This document shows positions 1-7,331 of a stretch of 11,158 nt of DNA, piece by piece (the first letter of the stretch is position 1; each line of letters begins with the position of its first letter). Under the pieces are notes generated by a model. That model saw only the letters and a program-made list of their open reading frames with translations, was not told the DNA's origin and did no database searches. The translations under genes were made by a program, and so were the position numbers. Source of the DNA: an uncultured bacterium (GTDB lineage Bacteria; DUMJ01); contig CALGNK010000015.1 in NCBI GenBank assembly GCA_937958695.1, positions 1 to 11,158 of the forward strand, written 5' to 3'.

Positions 1-47
1 GAGGTATTAAAGAGTAAAATAGAATACCTCTTACCCTTTAATACCTC
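1..47 (-). terminator. Hairpin downstream of the left solute-binding protein gene
   Basis: Positions 1-17 and 31-47 form inverted arms matching at 16 of 17 positions around a 13-nt loop. In minus-strand RNA the one imperfect position is a G-U wobble, so the 17-bp stem is unbroken. In plus-strand RNA it would be an A-C mismatch. This favours function in the transcript of the gene ending at position 67, 20 nt upstream of the stem. The loop contains another AATACCTC (23-30) that can also pair with 1-8, so two foldings compete. Any following U-tract lies outside the window, so an intercistronic stabilising or attenuating hairpin before permease genes is equally possible. Confidence 0.5.
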
Positions 48-66
48 TTTATATTAAAGCCATCAT

Positions 67-1650
67 CTATTTCATTACCATGTCATAAGCCTTCTGTTTT
101 AATTCGAGCCACTTATCTAGCCCTAACTTTTTACAGTTAGCCACAAAATCATCCCATTCTTTATCTATTTCTCCCTTACCGGAGATCCATTTTGCAAATG
201 TAACTTTACGTAAATTAGTAAGGTCTGTACCTATCTGATTCATAAGCTCTGTTTCTTCCTTCGATAGAGTTCCGCCGGCATAGCTAAACTCTCTTGGATA
301 TACGTTATTCTTGTAGATACGTTCAAAGTTCCAAGCACGAGCCCCTTCTATCTCTTTATATTTATTGTGATATAGTTTTGAATGGAATCTTCTATCCCTT
401 AAGGCAATAAAGCTATTCCATAAGCCTAACTGCTTGGAATATTTAGCCATCTTATCAGGTGATTCTTCCCAAAAGATATCTATAACCTTACCATCTTTTG
501 TAAAGTCCCATACGATACCTTTAATTCCACGTGAAACCGTCATCATATTTTCCAAAGCTGAAACCATCCACTCTGCAAAAGCTAAGGTAGCCTCAGGATA
601 GGGATTTTTAGAAAATATCATAAATGCATGGGATGGATTTGGTATATAGAGTTGACGCCTCATAAAAGGTTTCTTACCTGTAGGAGACATAAGAGGTGGT
701 ATAGCCACAAAAGCTGCTAAATTACGATTTTCATAAGAAAAATATGAACCTACCATAGGCGGGCTAGCATTTGTTTTTGACAAATAAGTACTAAAGTCAT
801 CAGTAAAAACTTCCGGAGGTATCAATCCTTCAGCATATAAATCTCTTAGATACTTTAGTGGTTCTTTTATAGCTGGATTAACAGCTTGATATCTTACTCT
901 ACCTTTTTCCACGGTTAGATAATCCCCATTTGTTACTATTACACCAAAAGTGCCGTATATATCGAATTGTCCTCCAACCCAATTATCAAACACAAAATAG
1001 AATGGAAGGACATTTCTAGGAATACTTCCCTTACCGGCATTATTTTTAAATGCACGCAGTATTTCTTTAAATTCTTTAGTCGTTTTAGGAATCTTGAGTC
1101 CTAATTCTTTTATCCAGGTAGCGTTGATAAACCACTGATCACGCAAGTCTCTATCATAAGGGGCAAAATCTATAAAAGGTAAAGTATACCGTTTCCCATT
1201 AATCAGTGAGACTTTGTTAGCTAAATTATTTTCTTTAGCTTTAAAGAAGTTATACCAGGTAGGAGCATAAACAGGTAATAAATCGTCTAGGCAAACTATA
1301 TCACCCGCATTAGCAGCTTCAATCAGCAAATTAATAGATGCCCCAATATTAAATGCCACATCAGGAAAATCACGACTAGCAAACATCAAATTAACCTGAT
1401 CTTGATTCTTTAAAACTGTAATCTCAAATTCAATACCAGTCTTATCCTTAACATATTTCCAAATATCAGAAGTATCCATATTTGGCCGAAGACTAGTATA
1501 CATTACTACCGCCTTAAGTTTAATCGGTTTTTTAGGGTCAAGCAAAGTTTGCCACTTCTTAGTAGCTGCAATAGAAGAAAAATTCACTAATAACATTGTT
1601 AAGAAAAGAACTACAAAGACGTATATAAATCTTCTATTTCTAGTAAACAT
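67..1650 (-). CDS. Extracellular solute-binding protein of a carbohydrate ABC transporter (LplA/YtcQ-like)
   Basis: The product is 527 aa. I chose the ATG at 1650 because GAGGAGG lies about 9 nt upstream; the longer frame to 1698 would begin with TTG and lacks such a site. The N-terminus has a basic stretch (RNRR, residues 4-7), a hydrophobic core (about 8-25) and a likely signal peptidase I site after SIAA (about 26-29). There is no lipobox cysteine. The mature protein begins with a beta strand (KLKAVVMY), then a WKYVKDKTGIEFE segment and an FPDVAF segment, the arrangement of large (about 500 aa) binding proteins of the LplA/YtcQ group that serve oligosaccharide importers. The gene follows the LacI-type regulator by 68 nt on the same strand and is probably co-transcribed with it. 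Permeases would be expected past position 1. The ligand cannot be told from sequence. It is not closely similar by eye to the binding protein at 9208-10674. Confidence 0.85.
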   Translation of the reverse strand: MFTRNRRFIYVFVVLFLTMLLVNFSSIAATKKWQTLLDPKKPIKLKAVVMYTSLRPNMDTSDIWKYVKDKTGIEFEITVLKNQDQVNLMFASRDFPDVAFNIGASINLLIEAANAGDIVCLDDLLPVYAPTWYNFFKAKENNLANKVSLINGKRYTLPFIDFAPYDRDLRDQWFINATWIKELGLKIPKTTKEFKEILRAFKNNAGKGSIPRNVLPFYFVFDNWVGGQFDIYGTFGVIVTNGDYLTVEKGRVRYQAVNPAIKEPLKYLRDLYAEGLIPPEVFTDDFSTYLSKTNASPPMVGSYFSYENRNLAAFVAIPPLMSPTGKKPFMRRQLYIPNPSHAFMIFSKNPYPEATLAFAEWMVSALENMMTVSRGIKGIVWDFTKDGKVIDIFWEESPDKMAKYSKQLGLWNSFIALRDRRFHSKLYHNKYKEIEGARAWNFERIYKNNVYPREFSYAGGTLSKEETELMNQIGTDLTNLRKVTFAKWISGKGEIDKEWDDFVANCKKLGLDKWLELKQKAYDMVMK

Positions 1651-1718
1651 TGTAAAATACCTCCTCAAAATATTTTTGCTTCTAACAAAGAGGCTCAAAA
1701 CTTACTCTCTCTTTCCCC

Positions 1719-2723
1719 TCATCTCTTCCCCCTTCTGCTTGATTCTCTTATAATAAGTGTTGGCTTTAGGATTACCACCTCCTTCCTTAATTTTTGGCTC
1801 CTTCCAAGCCTCCTTAAGAGTAATTGGGCCGATGTTGTGCCAATTGAGTATATGGGCTGAGAAATTGTTGTTAATGGAGGATCCATAAGAGGAGCCCACT
1901 CTAAATCATCGAAACCTACAATACCTAACTCATCTGGAATTTTAAGGCCAAGCTCTTTAATAGCTAGAAGTGCTCCTGTAGTCATTACATTATTTGTCAC
2001 AAATATAGCATCTGGCTTTTCTCTCTTTATAAGATTCTTAGCAGCCCTGTATCCACCATCTTGCGTATATTTTCCAAACTCTACAAGGGCTTCGTCAAAT
2101 GCTACCCCATTATCCATAAGAGCCTTCTTGTATCCTTCGAGTCTCTCCCTTGCGGTCATTACCTCTAAGGGACCAATAATTATACCTATTCTCCTATAAC
2201 CTTCTGAGATAAGATGTGAAACACCTTCATAAGCCCCACTTACATTATCTATAATCACTGCATCTACATCTAAACCATTTATCAATCTATCTACCAATAC
2301 CAGTGGGATACCCTTGTTTACTATATCTTTGATACCCTTATGGTCCCCACCTGCCGGAACTAGAATAATTCCATCAACATTTTTATCCTGAAGAACCTTA
2401 AGATAATGAATCTCCTTCTCTATATTTTCATCCGCATTACAGAGTAAAAGACTATAACCAGAATAGCTTAAGACATCTTCAACGCCTCTAACGATCTGTG
2501 TAAAGAATGGATTTGTTATGTCAGAGACGATTACCCCCACTAGGCTAGTCTTTGTTTTACTAACTTCTCTATCTTTATACCTCTCGTATCCTAGAGCATC
2601 TGCCACTTCTACTATCCTTCTACGAGTTTCCTCACTGACATAACCAGTATTATTTAATGCCCTAGATACGGTGGCTACCGAAACACCTAACTTTTCTGCT
2701 ATCTCTTTTATAGTAACACTCAT
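1719..2723 (-). CDS. LacI/GalR-family transcriptional regulator
   Basis: The product is 334 aa, full length for the family. Residues 3-24 form the LacI helix-turn-helix (VTIKEIAEKLGVSVATVSRAL), followed by the hinge region to about residue 60. The periplasmic-binding-protein-like core begins at LVGVIVSDITNPFF (61-74), a RbsR/PurR-like opening. It includes DR at 145-146, the TARERLEGY segment (190-198) and VGFDDLEWA (269-277) followed by PPLTTISQP (282-290). These are typical effector-pocket and dimer-interface motifs. The ATG at 2723 has GAGGAT 6 nt upstream. The gene is divergent from the pentulose kinase and upstream of a binding-protein gene, so it probably represses both in response to a sugar or sugar phosphate. 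The C-terminal tail (SSRRGKR) is basic and may be non-conserved. Family assignment is firm; the effector is unknown. Confidence 0.95.
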   Translation of the reverse strand: MSVTIKEIAEKLGVSVATVSRALNNTGYVSEETRRRIVEVADALGYERYKDREVSKTKTSLVGVIVSDITNPFFTQIVRGVEDVLSYSGYSLLLCNADENIEKEIHYLKVLQDKNVDGIILVPAGGDHKGIKDIVNKGIPLVLVDRLINGLDVDAVIIDNVSGAYEGVSHLISEGYRRIGIIIGPLEVMTARERLEGYKKALMDNGVAFDEALVEFGKYTQDGGYRAAKNLIKREKPDAIFVTNNVMTTGALLAIKELGLKIPDELGIVGFDDLEWAPLMDPPLTTISQPIYSIGTTSAQLLLRRLGRSQKLRKEVVILKPTLIIRESSRRGKR

Positions 2724-2736
2724 TCATCTATCCTCA

Positions 2737-2756
2737 TTACATAATTTTCTATGTAA
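2737..2756. promoter_or_regulatory. Candidate operator in the LacI-type gene leader
   Basis: TTACATA and TATGTAA form a perfect 7-bp inverted repeat around a 6-bp spacer. The site lies just downstream of the predicted start point of the regulator transcript (about 2758) and upstream of its ribosome binding site, a usual place for autorepression. It lacks the central CG common in LacI-family operators, so the assignment is tentative. Confidence 0.4.
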
Positions 2757-2764
2757 CTATTAGA

Positions 2765-2793
2765 ATTTTACACTGAAAATTAAAGTATGTCAA
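2765..2793 (-). promoter_or_regulatory. Sigma-A-type promoter of the regulator/binding-protein operon
   Basis: Reading the minus strand, a perfect -35 box TTGACA (2793-2788) is followed after 17 bp by a -10 box TAAAAT (2770-2765), five of six to consensus. The predicted start is near 2758, about 35 nt upstream of the regulator ATG. Confidence 0.65.
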
Positions 2794-2800
2794 GAGGTCT

Positions 2801-2829
2801 TTGTAGTTAGATAGAAGTTATGTTATAAT
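2801..2829 (+). promoter_or_regulatory. Sigma-A-type promoter of the pentulose kinase gene
   Basis: TTGTAG (2801-2806), 17 bp, then a perfect TATAAT (2824-2829) preceded by an extended -10 TG at 2821-2822. The predicted start is near 2836, about 29 nt upstream of the kinase ATG. The -35 box lies only 7 bp from the -35 box of the opposing regulator promoter. Confidence 0.7.
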
Positions 2830-2838
2830 TCATTATAA
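2823..2838. promoter_or_regulatory. Candidate operator over the kinase -10 box and start point
   Basis: TTATAAT and ATTATAA form a perfect 7-bp inverted repeat separated by TC, covering the -10 box and predicted start of the kinase promoter. A repressor bound here would block initiation. Because the sequence is all A/T and includes the -10 hexamer, part of the symmetry could be chance. Its centre is 84 bp from that of the palindrome at 2737-2756. Confidence 0.35.
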
Positions 2839-2864
2839 ACTAAATTCTTTAGGAGGAGGTTCCT

Positions 2865-4361
2865 ATGTATTTTATAGGCATCGACTGTGGAACTCAGAGT
2901 TTAAGGACAGGTATATTTGATGAAAAGGGAAAACCATTGGCATTTGCAACAAAGGATTATCCAATCTATTATCCCTCTTCTGGTTGGGCAGAGCAAGATC
3001 CCAATGATTGGTGGATAGCATTGAAATTTACAGTGAAAAAAGTCTTACAAGATTCAGGGATCGATCCTAAACTAGTTAAAGGGATAAGTTTAGATGCTAC
3101 TGCATGTACGGTAGTTCCTTTAGATGAAAATGGTAATCCTCTACGAAAAGCCCTTCTCTGGATGGATGTAAGGGCATTTAAAGAGGCCCAAGAAGTAACA
3201 GCAACGAAGGATGAAGTTCTAAGATACGCTGGAGACGACGAATCTGCTGAATGGATGATTCCAAAAGCCATGTGGCTAAAAAGGAATGAAACTGAAATAT
3301 ACAATAAAGCCAAGTATATAGTGGAATCAACAGACTATCTAATGCATAAACTTACAGGAAGATGGACAATCTCACTCTGTAACGCTACATGTAAGTGGAA
3401 CTATGTATCTGTATTGGGCGGATTTCCTAAAAATCTGCTTAAAAAATTAGATATGGAAGAGCTACTAGAAAAATGGCCTAAAGACATACTGAGTATTGGA
3501 GAGGTCTCCGATTATCTATCACCTTCTGTGGCTGAAGAATTAGGATTGCCTCCCAATATCCCTGTAGCTGAAGGGGGAATAGATGCTTATCTAGCAATGG
3601 TTGGGATAAATATCACTACTCCTAACAAGATGGGAATAATTATGGGGTCGTCTACCTGCCATATGGTTATCACCGATACTGCAGTATTTGGCACTGGCGT
3701 TTGGGGTCCATATCCAGATGCCCTCATAAAAGGCAAGTGGGTCCTTGAGGGAGGACAGACATCTACTGGTTCTGTTATCAAATGGTTTACCGACCAATTT
3801 ACAAATGCATCTTATGAAGAACTAGACGATAAAGCAAGTAAAATTCCACCCGGTTCTGAAGGACTTGTCCTTCTGGAATATTGGCAGGGGTATAGAAGCC
3901 CAATTAGGGATCCTCTTGCTAGAGGAATCATCTGGGGCTTGAGTTTAAAACATACTCCTTATCATATACACAGAGCCATATACGAAGGAACCGCCTATGG
4001 AACGAGAAATATTATAGAAGCCATTAGTTCAAAAGGGGTAAATATTGGCGAGATTTATGCCTGTGGCGGAGGAACAAGAAGCAGATTATGGCTCCAGATA
4101 AACGCAGATGTATGTGGAATACCTATCTATATACCAGAAGTTGAAGAAGCTGGATGTCTCGGATCTGCCATAGCTGGTGCAGTTGGAGCAGGATATTTTA
4201 AAAACTTAGAGGAAGGGGCTAGCCAGATGGTGAAGATAAAAAGTATTATAGAGCCTAATATAAAGAATAAGCCTATTTACGATTTCTACTTTGATAAATA
4301 TAAGAGAACTTATATGCAGCTAAAAGACCTTATGCACGAGGTGACTAGTGTTACATTATAA
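2865..4361 (+). CDS. FGGY-family pentulose kinase, D-ribulokinase-like
   Basis: The product is 498 aa, normal for FGGY kinases. Reaction expected: ATP-dependent phosphorylation of a ketopentose (or related ketose) in the cytoplasm. Motifs: phosphate-binding loop GIDCGTQSLRTGIFD (5-19), SGWAEQDPNDWW (39-50), WMDVRA (99-104), a GGIDAYLAMVG segment (237-247) whose D240 fits the catalytic base, and a C-terminal nucleotide site CGGGTRSRLWLQINAD (400-415). The segment GSSTCHMV (261-268), with GVWGPY (278-283) and LEGGQTSTG (294-302), is characteristic of the pentulose-kinase branch that includes D-ribulokinase rather than ordinary xylulokinase. The ATG has AGGAGGAGG ending 5 nt upstream. It is transcribed alone, divergent from the LacI-type regulator. 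The exact sugar cannot be fixed from sequence. Confidence 0.88.
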   Translation: MYFIGIDCGTQSLRTGIFDEKGKPLAFATKDYPIYYPSSGWAEQDPNDWWIALKFTVKKVLQDSGIDPKLVKGISLDATACTVVPLDENGNPLRKALLWMDVRAFKEAQEVTATKDEVLRYAGDDESAEWMIPKAMWLKRNETEIYNKAKYIVESTDYLMHKLTGRWTISLCNATCKWNYVSVLGGFPKNLLKKLDMEELLEKWPKDILSIGEVSDYLSPSVAEELGLPPNIPVAEGGIDAYLAMVGINITTPNKMGIIMGSSTCHMVITDTAVFGTGVWGPYPDALIKGKWVLEGGQTSTGSVIKWFTDQFTNASYEELDDKASKIPPGSEGLVLLEYWQGYRSPIRDPLARGIIWGLSLKHTPYHIHRAIYEGTAYGTRNIIEAISSKGVNIGEIYACGGGTRSRLWLQINADVCGIPIYIPEVEEAGCLGSAIAGAVGAGYFKNLEEGASQMVKIKSIIEPNIKNKPIYDFYFDKYKRTYMQLKDLMHEVTSVTL

Positions 4362-4390
4362 AACCTATCTAAAATTAGATTTTTAAAAGC

Positions 4391-4418
4391 AGGGGGGCAC
4401 TTTATAAATCGCCCCCCT
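4391..4418 (-). terminator. G/C-rich intrinsic terminator between convergent genes
   Basis: AGGGGGGC (4391-4398) and GCCCCCCT (4411-4418) form a perfect 8-bp stem with a 12-nt loop. On the minus strand the stem is followed by GCTTTT, so it best serves the corrinoid-protein operon, whose last stop is at 4487. On the plus strand it stands 29 nt after the kinase stop but is followed by ACAAAAATAAA, so without a U-run it is a weaker stop for the kinase. A small AT hairpin (4367-4380) followed by TTTT may help there. Confidence 0.75.
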
Positions 4419-4486
4419 ACAAAAATAAATTATGGACTCTAGAGTTTAATCCTATCTCAATTACTCAATAATATCAAAATTAACCA

Positions 4487-5125
4487 TTAATTCAATCCCA
4501 ATAATTCTCTCGCTTTCTCTACTGCGGTAGCTGCATCTGGAGCATATCCATCTGCCCCTATCTCATCAGCATATCTCTGAGTTACTGGAGCTCCTCCTAT
4601 CATAACCTTAACCTTGTCTCTTATTCCAGCTTCCTTAAGTGCATTTATTGTATCTCTCATAGCAAGCATTGTAGTGGTTAGTAGAGCAGACATAGCCACT
4701 ATGTCAACATTTTCATTCTTAGCTGCATCTACAAACTTCTCTGGGGGGACATCCACTCCAAGATCTATTATCTGAAAACCAGCCCCCTCTAACATCATAG
4801 CAACTAGATTCTTTCCAATATCATGAAGATCTCCTCTTACTGTTCCGATAACAACTTTACCAACATAACTAGCACCCGTCTGAGTCAAAAGTGGCTTTAT
4901 AAGGTCCATACCAGCATGCATAGCCCTTGCTGCTATAAGGACCTCTGGAACATAGTACTCATTGTTTTTAAACTTCTCCCCAACTACATTCATCCCAGGT
5001 ACTAAAGCCTTATCTAAAATCTCCTTAGGGGATACCCCATCCTTCAATGCCTGCTCAACAAGCTCTCTCACCTTTTTCGCATTTCCTACAATCAAAGCTT
5101 CTGAAATTTCTTGTAAATTTACCAT
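4487..5125 (-). CDS. Corrinoid (methylcobamide)-binding protein of a methyltransferase system
   Basis: The product is 212 aa, the usual size for MtaC/MtbC/MttC-type corrinoid proteins. Residues about 1-85 are the helical cap domain, including the typical VPEVLIAARAMHAGM run (59-73). Residues about 88-212 are the Rossmann B12-binding domain with the DxHxxG signature DLHDIG: D99, H101 (the lower cobalt ligand) and G104. Further B12-site segments are ALLTTTM (near 147-153) and IGGAPV (176-181). The protein carries a cobamide that accepts a methyl group from a substrate and passes it to a second acceptor. The ATG at 5125 has GGAGGTG 7 nt upstream. It is the last gene of the operon, 65 nt after the second URO-D-like gene, its probable partner. 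Family certain; methyl donor and final acceptor unknown. Confidence 0.94.
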   Translation of the reverse strand: MVNLQEISEALIVGNAKKVRELVEQALKDGVSPKEILDKALVPGMNVVGEKFKNNEYYVPEVLIAARAMHAGMDLIKPLLTQTGASYVGKVVIGTVRGDLHDIGKNLVAMMLEGAGFQIIDLGVDVPPEKFVDAAKNENVDIVAMSALLTTTMLAMRDTINALKEAGIRDKVKVMIGGAPVTQRYADEIGADGYAPDAATAVEKARELLGLN

Positions 5126-5156
5126 CTATTTACACCTCCAAGAAGTATTTTCACAT

Positions 5157-5185
5157 ATTCTATCATATTATATAAATGATTTAAA
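5157..5185 (-). promoter_or_regulatory. Possible internal promoter for the corrinoid-protein gene
   Basis: On the minus strand TTTAAA (5185-5180) lies 17 bp before TAGAAT (5162-5157), with an extended -10 TG at 5165-5164. It sits in the 65-nt gap before the corrinoid gene, the widest gap in the downstream half of the operon. It could boost production of the corrinoid protein relative to the methyltransferases. The surrounding AT richness makes chance resemblance likely. Confidence 0.3.
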
Positions 5186-5190
5186 GAAGA

Positions 5191-6240
5191 CTAATCGAAT
5201 CTGGTATTCCAAGCAGTCTCTACCATAGCTAAAACATTCTCCAGTCTGGCACCATTATCTAACTCTGTTGTAGAACCTATAAAATATCCCGGATATCCTA
5301 TCCTGATTGCTTCTCTACAAACCTCTCTAACTTCTTCTGGTGTCCCATTAGAGAGAAGCTGACTCACATCTATTCCACCTGTTATAAAAAGTTTATCTCC
5401 GTAGAGTCTCTTTACTTCTTTTAGATTCATTCCTGCTACCGTTTCTATAGGATTTATCCCATCTATTTCTGTATCAATAAGATCTGGTATTACATCCATT
5501 ATATACCCATCCGAATGGAAGAGACATTTTATCCCATGTTCGTGCCAGGCATCATTTAGCCTCTTTAATCTAGGAAAGAATTCTCTCCTAAGCCAATCTG
5601 GAGAATGCAATAATCTCTCCTTATAAGCTATATCACCATAGGTAAGGGCACAAGGGGATAGTTCTCTATTAGCTATCTTATGTATAAACTTAACTTGCAG
5701 ATCAGTGTACACATCAAGGTATTCGGAGATAAGTCCAGGTTCATCAGCTGAAAGATAAGAGAACAATTCTATGCCAAGAGCGTGCCTTAATTCATCAAGA
5801 CCTGTTCCAGTTTGGGCATGTAAAACTACTGTGTCCCCCACATAACTTAGTATCTTATTAAAGTAAAACATATATCTATTAGCCATCTCTTCTTTATCTA
5901 TCCTTTTTAATCTCTCAATACTCTCAATCAACCACTTTTTTGCTTCTTCCTCATCCTTAAAAGGTTTTTCTTCTATCCAAGATGTCCACCTCTCCTGCCT
6001 AATAACAAGCCCATCTTCCCTCTTATAAACCCTAGGTTCCGATGGTCCAGTAACGCCTCTTGTCATATCTAACATCTTAGATATAGCTTCACAGGTTATC
6101 TTTAAGCCTTCTTCTCCAGCTGGTGGAATTCTTCCGGTAAAGTACTCTATTACAGAATCATTATAGAGTAAGTCATATATAGGGACCCTATCTGTTTCTT
6201 GTAAATTCAGAGTTCTCTCTACCCTTTCTCTCTTAGTCAT
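5191..6240 (-). CDS. URO-D-superfamily corrinoid methyltransferase-like protein (second paralogue)
   Basis: The product is 349 aa, full length for the uroporphyrinogen decarboxylase/cobalamin methyltransferase superfamily. The start MTKRERVERTLNLQETDRVP is the usual opening of these proteins. Later landmarks are LFHSDGYI (240-247), GINPIE (261-266), LFITGGIDV (284-292) and a C-terminal GYFIGSTTELDNGARLENV. Adjacency to a corrinoid protein and a paralogue argues for methyl transfer to or from cobalamin, not haem synthesis. At the position where MtaA/MtbA-type enzymes have a zinc-binding HxC it has H242-S-D244. The ATG at 6240 directly abuts the stop of the upstream gene, with GGGGAGG inside the end of that gene, so the two are translationally coupled. 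It could be a substrate:corrinoid methyltransferase or a corrinoid:acceptor enzyme; sequence alone does not decide. Confidence 0.85.
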   Translation of the reverse strand: MTKRERVERTLNLQETDRVPIYDLLYNDSVIEYFTGRIPPAGEEGLKITCEAISKMLDMTRGVTGPSEPRVYKREDGLVIRQERWTSWIEEKPFKDEEEAKKWLIESIERLKRIDKEEMANRYMFYFNKILSYVGDTVVLHAQTGTGLDELRHALGIELFSYLSADEPGLISEYLDVYTDLQVKFIHKIANRELSPCALTYGDIAYKERLLHSPDWLRREFFPRLKRLNDAWHEHGIKCLFHSDGYIMDVIPDLIDTEIDGINPIETVAGMNLKEVKRLYGDKLFITGGIDVSQLLSNGTPEEVREVCREAIRIGYPGYFIGSTTELDNGARLENVLAMVETAWNTRFD

Positions 6241-7326
6241 CTATAACCTCCCCTCTACCAAATCTTTTAATCTTCTCATATAGTAACAATAATTATTAAA
6301 CGACACATCTGGTGGAAGACTATGATCTGGGGCTGGTATGTATCCTCCTTCCTCTACCAATGGGGCTACTCTCTTAAGTTCCTTGTCTATCGCCTCTGGA
6401 CCTTCCGCTATAGCCCTCTTATCAATTCCTCCCAGCATCCTTAACTCTCTTCCAAATATCCTTCTGACTTTTACCACATCCATACCCGATTGAACTTCAA
6501 AAGGATATATAAAATTTATCCCTGCATCTAGCCAGATAGGGATTAAAGATGTTATATCCCCATCACTATCTAAAGATATCCATTTTACTCCACGAGAATA
6601 CAAGAAATCTACCACTCTCCTATACCTAGGAAACATATATTTTCTAACAAACTCCGGACTAATTAATGGACCTGTCTTATAACACATATCCTCCCAAAAC
6701 CCATACATATCTATATCAGTATAACTTAAGATCTGATCCATCATTGCTATTATAAAATCAGCTATAGCATCCATCATCTCTTCCACAAATGAAGGATCAT
6801 CGTAGAAAAGCATACATAATTTCTCTACACCAGTCAGATTCCTTAGAGGGCCAAAGAATCCTCCCCATCTATCGGAGATGATTATTAAAGGATAATCTCT
6901 GTCTCTGTAGCTTTGTAACTTTTCAATATAGTCCTTTCCTATTCTGCTTGCAAGGTCTGGTTGCATTCTTTCTTCCATAAACTTACGGAAGTCTTCTCTG
7001 GTCTCAACAGGAAATCTAATGAACTGTGGCATTGAAGACATTGGATTATCTTTTCTTTCTCTCATAAGTATTCCTTCGTGGTTTATGTAAAGGATAGTCC
7101 TATCATCCTCGGCAATTATCTTCTTTTCAAATGGTGGGTTAGGAAAGAACCAATGTCCTATCCATACCCAACGATCTGTATCGAAAAGTGGTTCCTTAGA
7201 AGGGTCATAACCTTCAGACTTCCACCTCTCAATAGTTTCGGGCCAAGCACCCATTCCCACCCCGTATATACATCTATCTACTGGCTTGTACTCCAAGATA
7301 TTTAGAAATCGCTCGCGAGAAGTCAT
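6241..7326 (-). CDS. URO-D-superfamily corrinoid methyltransferase-like protein (first paralogue)
   Basis: The product is 361 aa from the ATG at 7326. The frame is open for another 59 codons upstream, but that part only overlaps the permease gene, and MTSRERFLNILEYKPVDRC is the canonical URO-D-family start. A GAAGG lies 10 nt upstream. Landmarks: ISDRWGGFFGPLRNLTG (150-166), ISLDSDGDI (250-258), YPFEVQSGMDV (274-284), LGGIDKRAI (298-306) and PAPDHSLPPDVSF (331-343). At the zinc-site position it has D253-S-D255 instead of HxC or the paralogue's HSD, so metal binding, if any, must differ. It starts 5 nt after the stop of the permease gene, placing it firmly in the transporter operon. Likely role: methyl transfer between the imported compound and the corrinoid protein. 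A decarboxylase role in haem synthesis is unlikely here. Confidence 0.83.
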   Translation of the reverse strand: MTSRERFLNILEYKPVDRCIYGVGMGAWPETIERWKSEGYDPSKEPLFDTDRWVWIGHWFFPNPPFEKKIIAEDDRTILYINHEGILMRERKDNPMSSMPQFIRFPVETREDFRKFMEERMQPDLASRIGKDYIEKLQSYRDRDYPLIIISDRWGGFFGPLRNLTGVEKLCMLFYDDPSFVEEMMDAIADFIIAMMDQILSYTDIDMYGFWEDMCYKTGPLISPEFVRKYMFPRYRRVVDFLYSRGVKWISLDSDGDITSLIPIWLDAGINFIYPFEVQSGMDVVKVRRIFGRELRMLGGIDKRAIAEGPEAIDKELKRVAPLVEEGGYIPAPDHSLPPDVSFNNYCYYMRRLKDLVEGRL

Positions 7327-7331
7327 AAGAA

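Noticed and set aside
1651-1698. A 16-residue upstream extension of the left binding protein starting at TTG
   Set aside because: It lacks a ribosome binding site and would place a second basic stretch before the signal peptide; ATG 1650 with GAGGAGG fits far better.
1702-1899. A 65-codon minus-strand frame at the end of the regulator gene
   Set aside because: It overlaps the well-supported LacI-family C-terminus in another frame and has low-complexity charged composition.
2969-3797. Several minus-strand frames inside the pentulose kinase gene
   Set aside because: They are antisense shadows of a full-length FGGY kinase with intact motifs and have no Shine-Dalgarno support.
4436-4445. Palindrome ACTCTAGAGT between the terminator and the corrinoid gene
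   Set aside because: A 10-bp palindrome with no promoter or gene start nearby; expected by chance in AT-rich DNA.
5191-7326. Haem-pathway uroporphyrinogen decarboxylase (hemE)
   Set aside because: No haem-synthesis neighbours are present, there are two divergent paralogues, and both sit next to a corrinoid protein; the methyltransferase branch of the superfamily fits better.
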